From Viscum album (Eukaryota > Streptophyta > Magnoliopsida > Santalales > Viscaceae): a DNA stretch of 64,000 nucleotides. The position numbers and the translations under genes were made by a program. The stretch lies in contig OY728121.1 in the NCBI GenBank assembly GCA_963277665.1, positions 1,651,290,062 through 1,651,354,061 on the forward strand, written 5' to 3'. Below the pieces are notes generated by a model. That model was not told where the DNA came from. It made no database searches and saw only the letters and a program-made list of their open reading frames with translations. This document shows positions 14,201 through 28,929 of the stretch, one piece after another. Each line of letters begins with the position of its first letter. Position 1 is the stretch's first letter.

Positions 14201-15380
14201 TTTCCCATAGTGGATTTGGATGTAACTATATCCCATAGTCAATCAAGCCCATTGACTTTTCTCCAATTATTTTATGATAATATATAATGATTTCGCAAAC
14301 CATTAGTGAAAGCTATAAGCCCCACAAATAACATAATGGAAATTTATATGTAGATGTGACACATGTTCATAAAACATTCATCATATCGTAACAAATGAAA
14401 TGAACTTTGTATCATTAAAAAATTTTCATTTTATAACAAATAGAAAATAGATAGGGTTCATAATTTTATTCTAGTATAACCATTTAAAATAAGTCAGTTT
14501 CATATGTATTTAATTATGGTTTAACTGTTAGAAGTGAAATCATCTTCATAAACATCATGTCCTCATATGCATAAACCATTCATAGAAATTATATGAATAG
14601 TACCTTAGATAAAATACCCAGTATGGAATAAGTAACATCAATGGGAATCATTGTAGATATAAAATGATTTTAAAAAGATACATTGAATATTTCATGAGGA
14701 AACCAATTTCCTTGAAAATCACTATTTCTATCAAAAAATTATAATGATTTTTATTTATCCTTTTCCTGGAAAATAAACTTCGAACCATATAAATTAATCA
14801 TTCAAATTCATTTATAAAATTTCTTGAGGAAAATATCTATTATTAATGAACAAAATTAAACTTTATAATTTTTGAAAATCCTTTAATTATAAAATAAGAT
14901 AGTAAAAATAAAAAGGTTTTTGAAATACAAATTATTTTCATAACGACATGAGATTCTATTCTTGTCATAGACATTAAAACAAGAATTACCTTCCAATTTT
15001 GTGGTAAAAGAAAAATGGGAATTATTCGGAAACAACATGATTATTCGTTTCATTTTTTGTGTAAAAAGTAAAAAATTTGTAAAAATTTATTTTATTATTC
15101 ATTTTGAAAAACATTAAAAAAATTGAATCCATTATAGAGAACATGTTTTGGAAGATATATTTTTTTCGATGGAAGAGAGAAGTAAAGATTATTATTATTA
15201 AAAACATTCATTTGAAATCTTGAGTAAATAAAGAGGGTAAATTTTTGTGAAACATGTATTCTCATGATATAACTTGAATAGAAGAAAATTCATCATTTTC
15301 TAGACATATTGATGAATATATTTTAACATGAGAAACAATGTTATAAACAATCCCGACAAAAAATAAGAAACATACAGACT
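11204..15380 (-). mobile_element. Interior of element IV, no readable genes
   Basis: This 4.2 kb between the two element IV LTR copies should hold gag-pol on the minus strand. Both strands are saturated with stops. I could not match any segment to gag, RT, RNase H or integrase with confidence. The longest open frame (12684-12986, minus) shows no motif I recognise. A T/G-rich segment near 13540 reads 'VNIDDNPL' on the minus strand and could echo the RT F-I-D-D-I-L motif, but its neighbours do not support this. Confidence 0.4.
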
Positions 15381-18116
15381 CTTTTTTACAGCTTTAGTGA
15401 AATTTAATTATTAACTAAATGAATTAATGACATTAAATAAAACATTAAAAAGCATGATATTAAATAAAATCATTATAGTACATGAAAAAATTATATTATA
15501 TACACCTCAATGGATCAGGGTAGGTGCATAACATAACATATGACTCAAAAAAGGAAAATAGTTAAATGAAATCTCTAACTACTTAGATAACTATTAAATT
15601 ATAAAACCGTTAAAATAATGATCCTAAAATGGATATTAAAATCATCAAAAAATTTAGAATCATAACATAAATACATTTCAGTATATACAACATGTAAATA
15701 ATATACATGCTGATTATGGAATATGTCTCAATAATTTAAAATTAAGACAAAACCCCATTACTAAAATTACTAACTTCATTAATACATGTTAACACATTCT
15801 ATACGATAAATATATGTTTATTATAAATCAATTTTAAACCAATAAAAATAGGTATCCTATGAAATATTTTTTTATATGTGACCTTTTATTATATATCTAT
15901 TAATAATTCCATTTTAATGTCATGTTTCAGGTAATAATTTCCTTGTTTTTCGTGCATGTTTTGACTTTTTATGTTTTTTGTCTTGTAATTTTTATCATGT
16001 TTTTATAATATCCAAATAATTAACCATGATATTACTATAATAATTATTTTTTAAATCTGTATATATAGTATTGCTTAAAATTTAGAGATGGAAAACAAAA
16101 TACACCATTTTGGAGCTGGTAGGTTATACGTGTGCATGAATATTGTCTCCAATTTCACATCACACTGAAAGAAAGAATGAAAAATAATATTTTTTAATTA
16201 TAGAATCATTTTTAATCTATATATATATATATAATATTTTGTTAACATATCCGTATTACCTTCAATATAAATCATCATTTATTTTCATTACATCATATGG
16301 TGGTAGTCTGCCATACACATGAGCGACATTATCATATTCCCGCAAAATTCAAATATATATGTTTTTCATGATAAAATAATTGTTGAAGTATAATATTATA
16401 AAAAAATAATATTTATTAATTTAATCAATAATTATATCCATCCCATAGTGTTTTAGAAGAAAAATAAATCAAATCTTCTCATGAGGCAGTAGTCCCCCGT
16501 ACACAAAAAGATGTTTTCATAACCCATCTAATAGAAATAGAGATGGTTTTATATTTTACCGATCATATAAAAAACATTAATTTATTTTATTTATAGTTTT
16601 TATTATATGATATTTATTTAATAATAATTTAAGTATGAAAATGATGAAATAAAATTAAAACACACATTGAATACTGTTACATCTTATTCAGGTAACCACA
16701 TTATGTTTATACCAAAATCCTTAATACATTGGATTTATGCACAATATATGGTTTATATGATGAGAGGAGTAATTTGATGATGTCATTTGGGATATTATTG
16801 GATGAACCAATGTGTATTAAAAGTTTGAAGTTGAGATCATAGGTATAGGGCTTTTATAAGTGAGGTGAGTGTAACACCAATTATGTTTACAAGAAAAATA
16901 AGTATACATTTTTTCCACAGAAGAAATAGTAAAAAATGGGCCATTATTGAGAATATAACATATAAGGTCTAAATTGTTCTATAAAATAGGTGTTTCAAAC
17001 ATCTAGGTCCTTGTTAATTCTTATCTTTACAGTTTTAAACCCCGTAAAACAATATTTACCTTAACCGTGGTAAATAATTTTTCCAATTTTTAATATTTAG
17101 TATGGTAAATAATTAATTGAATATTATTGTATAATATAAATTGTTATTATTTAAAATAAGGAATCCATTTTTCTAAATTTCATTTATATTAGAGGAAAAT
17201 TATTATTTATAAATAATCCTGAAATATCAGTGGGTAATCGAGTTTTCAAATAGGATCTTTTTATATTTTTTACATAGATTTAATATCAAAATTTAATATA
17301 AATGATCATACAATGAGATAAATTTTATTTAATTATATATAATATATTTAATGATAAAAAAAAAATTAATAATACATTGTATTATAAATATACCATTAAA
17401 TGAAAACGTACTTTTGAAAAAGAACATGTATTTTTTACTATTCATAAAAAATCATATTTTTAGAAAATTCCTAAATTGAACCCTAGATTTAGTTTTATAT
17501 GATGAATTCAAAAAAAATTTATTTCATCAGAACTTGTTTTCTAAAATTGAAAAAAAAATTAAAAAATGGTGAAAAGGGTGGAAAAAATATTTTGTATAAA
17601 AAAATAGTTTTAAGCACAAAATTCTATTTATTCAAATATCTAATCTAGTAAACAAATTTTATGAATGTTAACAATTTAATTGAATATATAATATAAAAAT
17701 TTATTTAAACCCATTCGCCAAAAGTGATTTTTTTAATTTCATGATGTAAATTGTGTTTGTGTGCATAAGAATAGTTTTTTAGACTAAGATTTCATTTATT
17801 TGAAAATAGATCATATTGGAAATTAAATTAAATTGTGAAAAAATAATTATTTTTATATGAATTTGTAAATATATAATTTATGTAATTTATATTAGCCTAT
17901 ATATACCCTCCATTCCAATAGTAAGATGATAACTATAAATTTAAATAATAAAATTTTAATAGTATGTCACATTTCATTTAAACTGAGTGCAACATATAAT
18001 AGAAGCTAAACAAAATTTCTCTTATAACACATGTTAATATTTTTGTTTCATTTATTGAAAAAGTCTAAAAATTAAATTTATATGAAAAAATATTTCACAA
18101 AATTTTAGGGTGTTAC
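15380..18116 (-). repeat. Element IV 5' LTR (right copy)
   Basis: Pairs with 1-~2330 plus 10987-11203. The outer end at 18116 reads GGGTGTTACA on the plus strand, so TGTAACACCC starts the LTR on the minus strand, a start typical of plant gypsy LTRs. The inner edge near 15380 is set only by where similarity to the window start begins and may be off by over 100 bases. It holds the triple motif block at ~16111, ~16295 and ~16478. Confidence 0.6.
16111..16515 (-). repeat. Triple LTR motif block of element IV (right copy)
   Basis: Blocks near 16111 ('ctggtaggttatacgtgtg'), 16295 ('ggtggtagtctgccataca') and 16478 ('gaggcagtagtcccccgta') repeat at ~184-base spacing and match the left copy one to one. 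Confidence 0.5.
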
Positions 18117-21100
18117 ATGATAGATAAGCATATACAGATATAATAATCACTTTGTAACATCCTATAATTTGAGATAATATTCTACGTAAATAAGAATTTT
18201 TTTTATTAAAAATATAATAAACATGAACCACATAATAAAAAAATTAAAAAATTGGTTATATTAATTTGCAAAATTAAATGTGGGGGAAACATATACCAAA
18301 TAAATATATAAAGATACATTGAATAATTACATTGAAAAAAAATTAATAAAAAATGAAATGTGGGATAACTTTTTCCACATAATATTATAACACCTCCAAA
18401 AAAACTATAAGAAAGGATACAAAAACGTTATCTTGGTATTTGATATTTTTAAAATGAAAAATATAACCTTGAATTGAATTGAAGTGAATAATGAATGAAT
18501 AAAATATGATGTATTTAGAAGATTAATAATAATTGATGATATTTTAGAATATATCCATAGTAATAGTAAATCTATTTTTCCCAATATTAACCTAGTTGTT
18601 GGAATTAAAAAAACTGGAATCTTGTGAAATAATATATATATATATTATGAATTAAGTTAACTAAATTGGACACTTATATATGAAAATATATATATTTATC
18701 ATTAAGAAACCATGATTGTATGTTTATGAAAAATAAATGTTTTATTTCAAATAAAAAAATATTGAATGATTTGATATTTTGAAAGACTTTTTTAGAAAAT
18801 TAAATAATGAAATTTTTTATATGTAATTATATATTTTTATTTAATTTGGTGTAATTTTTCAAATGGTTAAAAAATATGGTCATGTCAAAAAAGTTGTATG
18901 TTTTAAAAAATAAGGATAATATTTTAAAATGAAAATGATGATATATAGAATCTTATTCTTAAAAAATGGATTTAATATTTTTAATTAGGATTTCTAAACT
19001 ATCTTTGGGACGTAATTTTGAGATTGTAATTTAATTTTAAAATATGGTAAAAAGGATAAGTATGGTAAGTGTAAAATCATATGTATTAATTCATTAAGAA
19101 ACTTATACATGGAAGTTATATACAACTTCTTTTATAACTAAAAAATAAATTAGGGCATTAAAGTGTTAATGTTTCCCTATTTTGGAATGTATAGTACTTA
19201 AGTTAATGGGAATATAAAATCACCATTAAATTATTTCATAAAATTTCCCTCTCCACATTAATAAATTCTATTCTTCTATACAAATTTATATTCTATTTGA
19301 AAATAAATATTTCAATAAAAAAATTGCCAAATTACCACCAAAAATATTTTTAAATGTGCTTGATGTTTGAGTCTCACAAATATTATAATATTTGGAGGAT
19401 TAAGGTATTGTATATTGGATTCCAGTCAAAATGATAATGTATGTTTTCTACTTCTAACACCATTAAATTCCCTTTCATAGGTTCTTGATAATTTCAATTT
19501 TAATTATCATAAACATTATATAAATCATATATTATGAAAGATTTTTATTATAATAAGTTTTATATAAATACATATCTCATAAAATCCATTTATATAGTTT
19601 CTTGTAACATTCATACCATCATGGATGGTAATAATCCCCTATATGGATGATGTAGTAAAATATATATAATCTCATAACATGGTTAATTATTAATGTGGAT
19701 TAAACAAGTAAATATTATATTTATGACATCATTAATATTATTTAAAGATAAATTGATTTTAAATGATTCTAAAAATAAATTTTAATTTTAATTATAACCA
19801 TAAAAAAATATGTGTACAAGGGGACATCTTAAAACATGAAACTATTTTACGGAATATATTGATATTTATAAAAAAATGTTCAAAAAAATTATAAAAACCT
19901 TAAATATATGAAATTAAATATATCATTGACCAATTTGGAAGACTGGTTTGAATATGATAAACATACCAAAGAAATTTTGGAGATGATTATCGAACAACCC
20001 TAAGTGGCTATAATGATCCATAACATTATAACATTTTAAAGAAAAAATATTATAAATTGTCTTTAAAAAATGATATATAATTTCATAAGTATTTATATAA
20101 GAGTTCATCAATTTCTTGTCCCCATCCACCATATGTAAAAATCTCAGGATGATAAAGAGTAAAGATAGATAATTATTCGTAAAATCCTACCTCCAATAAG
20201 TCATCGGTTGGGAAATATAAATTATGTCATAAAATAAACAGAGACGAGAGCCATTACCCTCTTATATTCTATATGAAAGTGATAATATGTTAACTACTAC
20301 TAAACAAAAACATCTTATAAAAAATATTATTCAATCCTAATACTTGAAATGTTTAAAATTTCGTACACCTAAAGAAACTAAAAACACTAAAATAATTCCT
20401 ATGCAGCTACCATTATTCTCAAACAACCCCTAAATTACTCTAAGAAATAAAATAGTACAACTAATTCACCAACTAGATCCATGTAAGATGAAAAATTGTT
20501 TATATATCTATAAGATGATAAAAACAGGTATTGTCTGTAGGATCCTCCTAGAAAACTCTAACTAAATATTTGAAATATATTAAATCTATGTTAGTAAACA
20601 AATGAAATAGACCAAACACAAAGATAGGTTTACTGTTGTATTCCCCTACTCCCCAACGCTATCTATGCGAACATATCACATAAAAGAGATAATTTAATAT
20701 AATAAAAAAATATTTACCATGAAACCACTTCCACAATTGATTTCTTCTCTTCCCCAACATCATATTCATTAATCAATCTCTCTCCACAAGCCAGCACAGA
20801 CACTTGGAGAAAATTTAAGAATCCCAAATCTCACATGGGCTAATATACCATCCAACTCGTGAATCACATCATCCTATCACCCAAAAAACATCTCTATGTA
20901 GAAAAATGTAGTTTCTCGGAGCCACTATATCCCATATGATGTGTAGTATACATTAATCCATCACACATGTTACCCTAAATGACTATATTTACAATTATGA
21001 TACTGTAAAAAAAGAGACATGTTAGTAAAGTTACCACATCCCATTACATCCCATGAAAAAAATAAATGGAATGATAACCATTTTTTATATGGGTACTTAA

Positions 21101-22780
21101 TCTAATATGACTTTATATAGGGGTTATTAGATGTTTTTAGCCTTCCATTTATTACCAAGCATGATGCTAGGTAAAACACCCTCCTAATGTCCACTAGGTG
21201 TCAGTTACTCTACCAATATGGTTGGGGTAGGATATGAAATCATAAAAATAAATCATATATATATGGATCAAAAAAACAATATATGTAACTATCATTCCTT
21301 ATTATCATATTCTTCTAATGTGATAATGGAATATCATATTTTGGTATTAAGGTCTACATATCAAAATCATTTATGCATTAATTTTAGTAATAATTATTTA
21401 TCTATTAATTAATAATATTTAATTTTATATTGGGGATTAAAAATTATTTCCTCTAAGTCATGTTCGGCGAAAAATACTAATTATTTTCTTATTTTCTCAT
21501 GTATTTAATATTCATATTATATTCATTAAAAAACAACCTCAATTTTTCGTTAATTCGTTTATAATTTCATAATCATCCATGTACTCTATGAATTGTCCCA
21601 AACCACCACATAAAAAATGCACTCATAGTCAATAGTATAATGAACCATGATTCTAATACAAAGGTATCATATCATTTTATATAAATATTCCATACATTTC
21701 AAAAATACATGACCAATGACTGTAAGGGTTTAATTCTTTTGGTTATTAGTTACATAATCATCATATTCAATGAGTGATTTTCAACATCTATCGTGGAGAA
21801 CATCCCATTTATTACTCTTTATAAACATACCCTAAAAAACATGTCTTCATAACCTTTGGAATGGAAAAATAAGAAATAGTGAGACTAGATTCACAGCATG
21901 GGTAAAAAATTTAGATATCATTCTTTGATCCTACGATAGAACATGATAAGAACAAGGGTATGATATCATGAACATAACCTTTAATGTTCATACCTAACCT
22001 GACACATTTTATAAAAAATTTTCATAGAATAAATAACCATCCTTCATCAATTAATGATTCATAAGACTATGAAATCATAATAAATCACGAATTATAATCA
22101 ATGGAAATAGATGTGTTACACAAACATTGGTATAGAAGAATTTTCAATTGAAAATAATATCTACCAAGGCCATAAAATATTGTATATTAGGCCTCATCAC
22201 ATATGTCCCACAGAGGATTAATCCCATTATCCTGTTTCCCCATTTGTATCATGACCATCAGAATTTTTCATAATGTTGATCAAGCACGTTGAATTCTTTC
22301 ATATTATTATTTTTTTATGTATAAATATTTACCTAATTAATTGGATAGATATATAGGTCCCACCTTCCATTTTTTGTAATGTGACCACCATACTCATTTA
22401 TAAAAAAACCATTCGTATTTTAACATAAAAACATTACATAATTAATACCAATTATAGGTGTGACACAAGATCCCAAAAAATTCATAATAATAGAATTAAT
22501 GAAAATAAATATTTTCATTAAATAGTCATCTATTTATCAAGGACTAACCCAAGGAAAAGTTTCTGTTTTCATAAAAATAAAATCACCATAATCATAACCC
22601 ATTTAATGAATAAATATGGATGGTATAATTGGATAATATCATGGGAAATCATACGATGAATGTTTGGGATGATGTAGAAAATTTATTTAATATTTCACTA
22701 TGTGAAGGCTAGGACCTTTATCTCCCTCTAATAAAAAGGGTGAATATTTTTATACCTCATGACATAGATAAGACTTGAAT
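18117..22780. other. Unassigned AT-rich repeat-decay region
   Basis: No open frame of interest and no confident domain in either strand over 4.7 kb. The minus-strand frame at 19923-20132 has no motif I recognise. Two weak hints of a further LTR remnant exist: a minus-strand TGTAACACATC near 22111-22121, and a 'gtgaccaccat...cattacataattaatacc' stretch near 22378-22450 that resembles the LTR of element II at 30190-30260. Neither is strong enough to call an element. Confidence 0.5.
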
Positions 22781-22986
22781 GAGGAATGAAATCAGTTCAA
22801 TAATATTGGGATAGAATGGGATTGAACCTGGTTTAGTAATACAAGAATGGAATGGGAAGTGAACATAGTTCAGAAATATAGGGATAGATTGGGAAGTGAA
22901 CCTAGATCAGTAATACATGCTTGGAATAGGATGTAACCTAATTCAGTAATCCAGGGCATGAACAAGGATTAATCCCAGTACAGTAG
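22781..22986. repeat. Tandem repeat, six units of 36-37 bp
   Basis: Units start at about 22781, 22815, 22851, 22888, 22925 and 22961. The core is 'gggaagtgaacctagttcag' followed by 'taatac' and a G-rich end. Units 3 and 4 differ at only a few bases; units 1 and 6 are shortened and more diverged. It lies about 850 bases upstream of the likely PBS of the copia fossil, so it may have been part of that element's LTR or leader. Confidence 0.8.
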
Positions 22987-23838
22987 ATGACTTTTCCTTC
23001 ACTGATGGACTTGGAAGAGAGCATTAAATTGTAGGGAAATGATTATCCATTCCTATGTATATCACACATATTCCTTGTCTTATGATCTAATGGCTTATGC
23101 CCTATGATTCCAGAATGACTCATGTATTATAAGCAGCCAAAAATTATTTAATGACTCGTGATTATTATCTTTGATATGCAGGGTGTGGTTTTCAAATATT
23201 TTAAAAATGTTTTCAAATACTATATGTTATTTTATGTCTAAATGTCTCTTTTATTTATCCGTAATGATTATCCAAGACAAATTTTTCTTATATTTCATTT
23301 CACTGGGTTATAAAGAAAATATTTATGTATGAGGAATTAAAAGAGGATGATATTTCGGGAAAAATTTTAATTTCATTCAAAATACTGGAATATTTTTTCC
23401 ATGTTTTTAAAGAAACTAAACTATTATGTTCCTCATGCACATTTTGTGAAATTTGATGAATATTAATTCAAAAACAAATACTATCCAGATATGTTAATCT
23501 GGGGTCACTATATTCTCACAATAAGGTAGAAAAATTTAATGGTATCATGACTTATTTATATTATATTAATTTTATTTTTGTGATTTTTTATGAAAGGTAG
23601 AAAAGGATAATAATTGTTTCATGATTCATGGGGTAATTTCTAATTGAGAATAAATTATAAAAACCTGACCAAAAAATAAAACACCACCCATATTTATGTT
23701 GTTCCAATTTTCCTATGTAACTATAGTTGTATCATAGTTGTGTATCCCCTTTTAAATCCTTATAAATGAAAATATCAACTCAGTGAACAATATAGATATC
23801 CATAATTTTAATGAAGAAAATCAATGTTTTGAAAATAA
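22987..23838. other. Possible left LTR of the copia fossil
   Basis: This lies directly upstream of a PBS-like sequence, with a possible TATA-like 'cttataaatgaaaat' near 23759. I could not align it convincingly with sequence after 28930, so the LTR pair is not proven. Confidence 0.3.
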
Positions 23839-25151
23839 TGATATCATGTTCCTTATCGCTTGTTAATGAGGTTGTTTATGCATTAAGTGTTTGTTTTAAA
23901 ACCATTGAAAAAATTATCCTACAAAATTTACTAATATAATAAAAATTATATTAGATGAGAATGATACAAATTATACTTTAATTCCCTATTTAAGAAATAT
24001 TATTTTATGGAAATTATGTGATTTTAAGTAAATAATTAATATTTAGAAAAATATTAATTCGTTTTGAAATGAAGTATCATAGTGAATGGGGAAAAGATAA
24101 AAATATGGTCTCGTATGGTCAAATATATAAGAATAACATATTATGGAATTATTTATGAGTACTTTTCAAATATTAGTGATGATTTGTTCATTGTTGTATG
24201 ATTCATATATGTCCGATAATATTCTACCAATGTTAAAAAAAATCATGAGATAATTAAATATTTAGTTTGATTCCAAAACCTTTTATTTATAAGATAAATA
24301 ATATATACTTCTAGTTTAATTACATAATTTTCTTTTTTCTTATATGATGAGAAAATCACAATCAGTAAAAATAAAAACATGGATGAACTGGATTTTGAGG
24401 CTTTGATAAATATGAAAAATAAATGATATTGAGTCTGATGGCCTAATGGATTTGGAATATATATAATATTATTAAGTGAATGAAAAAAATATATCTTATC
24501 CATAAAAATTATTTATGATATAGAGAAAAGTATTCTTGAAAACACCAATATAAATATTTTTTGTGTTGTGTATTTGACCAATATTTTTTATCTATCCTAT
24601 GAATAATGTTGGATAATGTGAATATTATTCTATAGATGATCCTTGGTTGAATATTTGTAGAAACAATTTCATTGAAGAGGAATAATTCTGCAAAAAAAAA
24701 TTGTTTTCAGGAAACAAACGAATTATATTGATTAATAAATTTGTAAATGAATATTCTAATGAAAATTTTTATGAATTTTAAAATTATTAGATGTTCATAT
24801 CATTAATTGTTAATTTTTAGAAGGAGGAAGTTTCCTTAAATAGTGAAGGAGAAAAATGTGGAGAAGCATATATAGAATATCATCTCAGATAAAAACCTAT
24901 AAAATGTATTGAGAACACCAAAAAAATTAAACAACTATATTACAATGATGAAGAACGTAGGAGTGAAAAATAATATTAGAAAGTATAATGTTCTTATATA
25001 TGATGTATATGATGAAATCATTAATAACCATTAACTTATATTTATAGAATGAGTAATTATAGAGGAATACATTACTATAAATATTTCTTCTAAAAATGAG
25101 GTTAATAAAAATTCATCTATATTTCATTAGGATGAAATTAATTTAAAAAAT

Positions 25152-25343
25152 ATGAATAAAAATATCAACAAATCCTCATCTGTAAAAGTATATATATCTC
25201 AAGATGGAGAGAAATGTCATCCCAAGAATAAAGTGAAACCTCCACCCACTAAAGTTAAATTATCACTGAAACATTCTAAAAATATTGGTCTGAGGAAAAA
25301 AATGTGTAACATTGGGTTGGGAAAGGTTGTGATAAATCCATAA
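25152..25343 (+). pseudogene. Possible copia gag/protease-junction fragment
   Basis: A 63-residue open frame rich in Lys (about one residue in four) with scattered Cys, located where the nucleocapsid end of copia gag should be. No complete CX2CX4HX4C knuckle is visible. Basic composition and position are the only evidence. Confidence 0.3.
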
Positions 25344-26493
25344 TATCAATAAAATATGAAAATAATATTTGTAAAAAAAATTCCCACGATATTGAGTTTA
25401 TTATATAGAAACAAATTACAAACCTCTAAAAAATTATATAAGGAAAAATTAAACATCTATATATGATCATGATTCAATAGATAATAGTAGAGTGGTGGTA
25501 TATATGGGAACAAGTCATATAGAATTTGTTATAAAATTTCTTCCCAGGTAAATTTTCAGGAACTAAGTGTGAGATATAGTGGATGAAAAGAAAGTATGTT
25601 TCTTAATTTATAAAAACAATGAAATACAAAATCAAAATATTCATAAAATTCTCCAATATAATACCATATTTGTTGTATGTTTATTTTTTTGTATGATATG
25701 TCAAATCTGGTCCATTTTCTAAAGAAATACAGATCATTTACCTTTATATATGGTATTTCCATTCAAGTAATAATTATTTGAACCACTAATATTGAATCTC
25801 AAAAAATGAAATAAAAATTAGTTTTATATATTTATCGGATCAATAACAACATAGTGATTGTTCTCTAATATTTTGATATTGGAATGGCAATTCTCGTTTT
25901 CATCATATTATAGTATAACCATAAACAAGAAATATGGAAAAAATAACTTATGTATAATGAACCAATATAAATATTTTTCAGATTATAGAAACATGTAACA
26001 CAAGTCACGTAATGACTAACGGTGATAATAAAGTGTTAAATCAAATACATGGGATTCATTGACCAGAAAATCAAAACATAAATCTTAATATTGATCTTAT
26101 AATAAATCTACCATCACAAAAAAATGAAATAAGACAATGTTTTTATAACACGTATAACAAGGAATATGGTTAGTGAAAGGAATTGTAATTTTAAAATCTT
26201 ATCCACCATACCACATGAGATTATACACTCTAATATTTATTAGTATATGATAAATAAATCATTAAAATTTTATTTTAACGTTATCAATTTTATTAAGGAC
26301 CTCACATAGAAGAACAAAAACATAATTTCTTAAAGTTTTGGTAATACAAAAGATTATAATTTTCAAAATGAAATTTTAAAAAGAATGGAATGTTTATATA
26401 CTGAATATATGAACTATATTTAAAAATTAGTTCATAATAAATTCTTCAAAATAATTTCATAAGAATCATTGAGATAGAATCAAATATAGTTCT

Positions 26494-26574
26494 CCACATA
26501 CTTATTTACAAAATGGATTAGCGGAATGTAAATATAGAAGCATACAAGAAATGATGATATGTGTGATGGATGAA
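26494..26574 (+). pseudogene. Copia integrase fragment around the catalytic Glu
   Basis: The plus strand reads PHTYLQNGLAECKYRSIQEM. This matches the copia integrase core signature P-Y-T-P-Q-Q-N-G-V-A-E-R-K-N-R-T-I-x-E-M at most positions. The Glu of 'LAEC' is the third acidic residue of the D,D35E triad. The next bases bring stop codons. Integrase would join element cDNA to host DNA; this copy is dead. Confidence 0.8.
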
Positions 26575-27333
26575 TATTAACATCATATGTTGTTCTGGTG
26601 ATAAGGTATTATTACTTCTATTTAGGTATAAATCATATATTAGTTTTTCTATAATAGTGATATTATTCATGAATAATACGATTAATGAATTTTCATTTAA
26701 TAATAATCTAATAGAATATGTTATAAATAATTGAATAAAAATTAACTAATGTTTAATTATTAATATGATATGGAAGTAATTTAAAATGAATATTTCTTAG
26801 CAAATTATTCTAAAAATTTAATGGAAGATGAATTAATGACATCAGATATGAATGAAATTGTAAAGATGAATTTGATACAAAAAATAATTAATGTGAGACT
26901 TATAAATCATGTTATTTGGAAAGAGAGAAATCATGAAAATATCTAAAATTTCAAACCATATAGACACAAGATGAATCTGATGAAATATTTTGAATTAAGA
27001 GAGAAAATTCTTTGAATAGAAGGAAAATGATATGAGGGAATTATAAATCTCACATCTCACTAGTTGAATCTGAATTAGTAAAAAAGTAATTTTGAATCTA
27101 TATAGTGTTTACAAACTATGACTGCTGTTTTAGATATGATTAATTAAAATGATAATTGGTAACATGAACAAAAAATAGTCGGATTAAATATTTTATGAAA
27201 TATTTTGTGTTCAGAGAAATGATGAATAAACACATTAAAATTTAATGAAACTAGGAAATAATTATTAGGAAGGGTTACTCACTTGTTGAATTTGTTGATT
27301 TTGAATAAACCCTTTCCCTTGTATGAAGAATGG

Positions 27334-27408
27334 ATGCTATAAAAATTCCCTTGGCAGTTGCTGCACATCTATGTTACAAAACATCTCAATTGGATGTCAA
27401 TACAGATC
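27334..27408 (+). pseudogene. Copia reverse transcriptase fragment, first catalytic block
   Basis: Reads AIKIPLAVAAHLCYKTSQLD then VNTD. It corresponds to the copia RT block L-A-x-A-A-x-x-x-x-x-x-x-Q-M-D-V-K-x-A-F, whose 'MDV' Asp is the first catalytic acid. The downstream 'AFLNG' is lost to mutation. Confidence 0.7.
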
Positions 27409-27617
27409 GATTAAATCATGAAATTTTATATTAATTGTATATTAATAAACTTATTCGATTCTTAATTTATAAATATGGAACCATGGTATGTTGGGGAATA
27501 AATATTTGTATAGTTTGAAATAAGATCATTGTACATCGATCTCCAGACATGATATTATTCGAAAATTATGCATTTTTATAATGTAAATTTTAATAGAATT
27601 ATGAATTTTATTATAGT

Positions 27618-27698
27618 GAGACCAGTACTCTTTTGTTAATTAGTTATAATGACAATGTAATTTTTTTAGGTGATTGTGAAAATGATTTTAAAGAGTTT
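27618..27698 (+). pseudogene. Copia reverse transcriptase fragment, YVDD block
   Basis: Reads ETSTLLLISYNDNVIFLGDC then ENDFKEF. This lines up with the copia block L-L-x-V-Y-V-D-D-x-I-x-x-G. The catalytic Y-V-D-D has become Y-N-D-N, destroying the second catalytic Asp. About 40 bases further, fragments equivalent to 'FILGLHVQ' and 'NDKRIY' continue the RT thumb region with a frame change. Confidence 0.75.
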
Positions 27699-28911
27699 TT
27701 TTAAATGATGAAGAATTGAAATTTCAATGCTTGAAGAGTCTACATTCATTCTTGGATTACATGTTCAATAGAAGTAATGATAAAAGAATCTACTAAAATA
27801 TAAATATTACATAGAGTCACTAAACAAATCAGGTAATATTCCAAACATGTTTAAAATACCATTTTTTTGTATGATGATAAGTAATGATGAAGTTTTTAAT
27901 AGTGTGAATTAGAAAAACTCAGAGAAGTTTATATAAAGCTTTGTCTTTCATACAGAATCATGGCCCTACATTGCTAATACTATTACATTGGGTGAAATAT
28001 ATATTGACGATTGAAAGGAATCATGTATTCTATTAGAAAAATGAGGAGTTAGTTATATTAAAGGAATATATTCATTAGTCATGTTTTATAAAATAATTTG
28101 TGACACAAAATTTCGTTCACTCACTAATTCTGATTAGTTTAAAAATTAAAATGATAAAAAATGAAAACCTCAAAGAATATTTTTATTGGGAAAATGTTTG
28201 TGTTGTAGAATATTAGAAAATTTTATGTTGACTAAATTTTAAAAATTATATACTTCCTCTCTCCACGGTTTCTTTCAAATGGTTTGGGTGGCTTTTCAAC
28301 CTTATGATTTGAGAGTGTAGGTTTGAAAAATATTGAAGATATTTTATGATAAGACAATTAACATATATCTATCCAAAAACATTTTACCATATTTGATATT
28401 AAAACAGTTTGATAATAATTATCACTTCATAAAATAGATATTTTCTTGTCTACATGGTAATGATAGACTATATTTCAAAAAAATATAAAATAGAAGATAT
28501 TTTCACCAAATTCGTAGTAAGGGGATGATTTGTAAAATTAAGGTATGAAATAAATCATAATCCTAAAAAAATTATAAATTACTTTATTAATATACGTACG
28601 CCAATTATTCTTTGGATTTGGTTTCCAAAAGTGATAGTATGTTCAACATTTAAATATGGTTTACAAATATCTATATTAAAGATCGAAAAGTTGTGGTTAT
28701 CATATAAGGGGGTTTATTTTATCATGGCCATAAAATTTATTTCAATATGGGATGAAACTCTATTAAAATTTTTACATTATTATGTAGAGTGGTGTCATGA
28801 CATTCATTAAGGTCAATGTTGTTTTTTATAAATAAAATAGATAATAGAGTTGATAAAAAATTATTTGTTGAAAGTGGAAACTACTTAATTATTTATGAAA
28901 AATGTTTAGAA

Positions 28912-28929
28912 AAAATAAAAAGGGGGAGA
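28912..28929 (+). other. Polypurine tract of the copia fossil
   Basis: AAAATAAAAAGGGGGAGA lies about 1.2 kb past the RT block and just before 'ttaatgatccattgtgat', which would be the start of the 3' LTR. Position and composition fit a plus-strand primer site. Confidence 0.5.
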
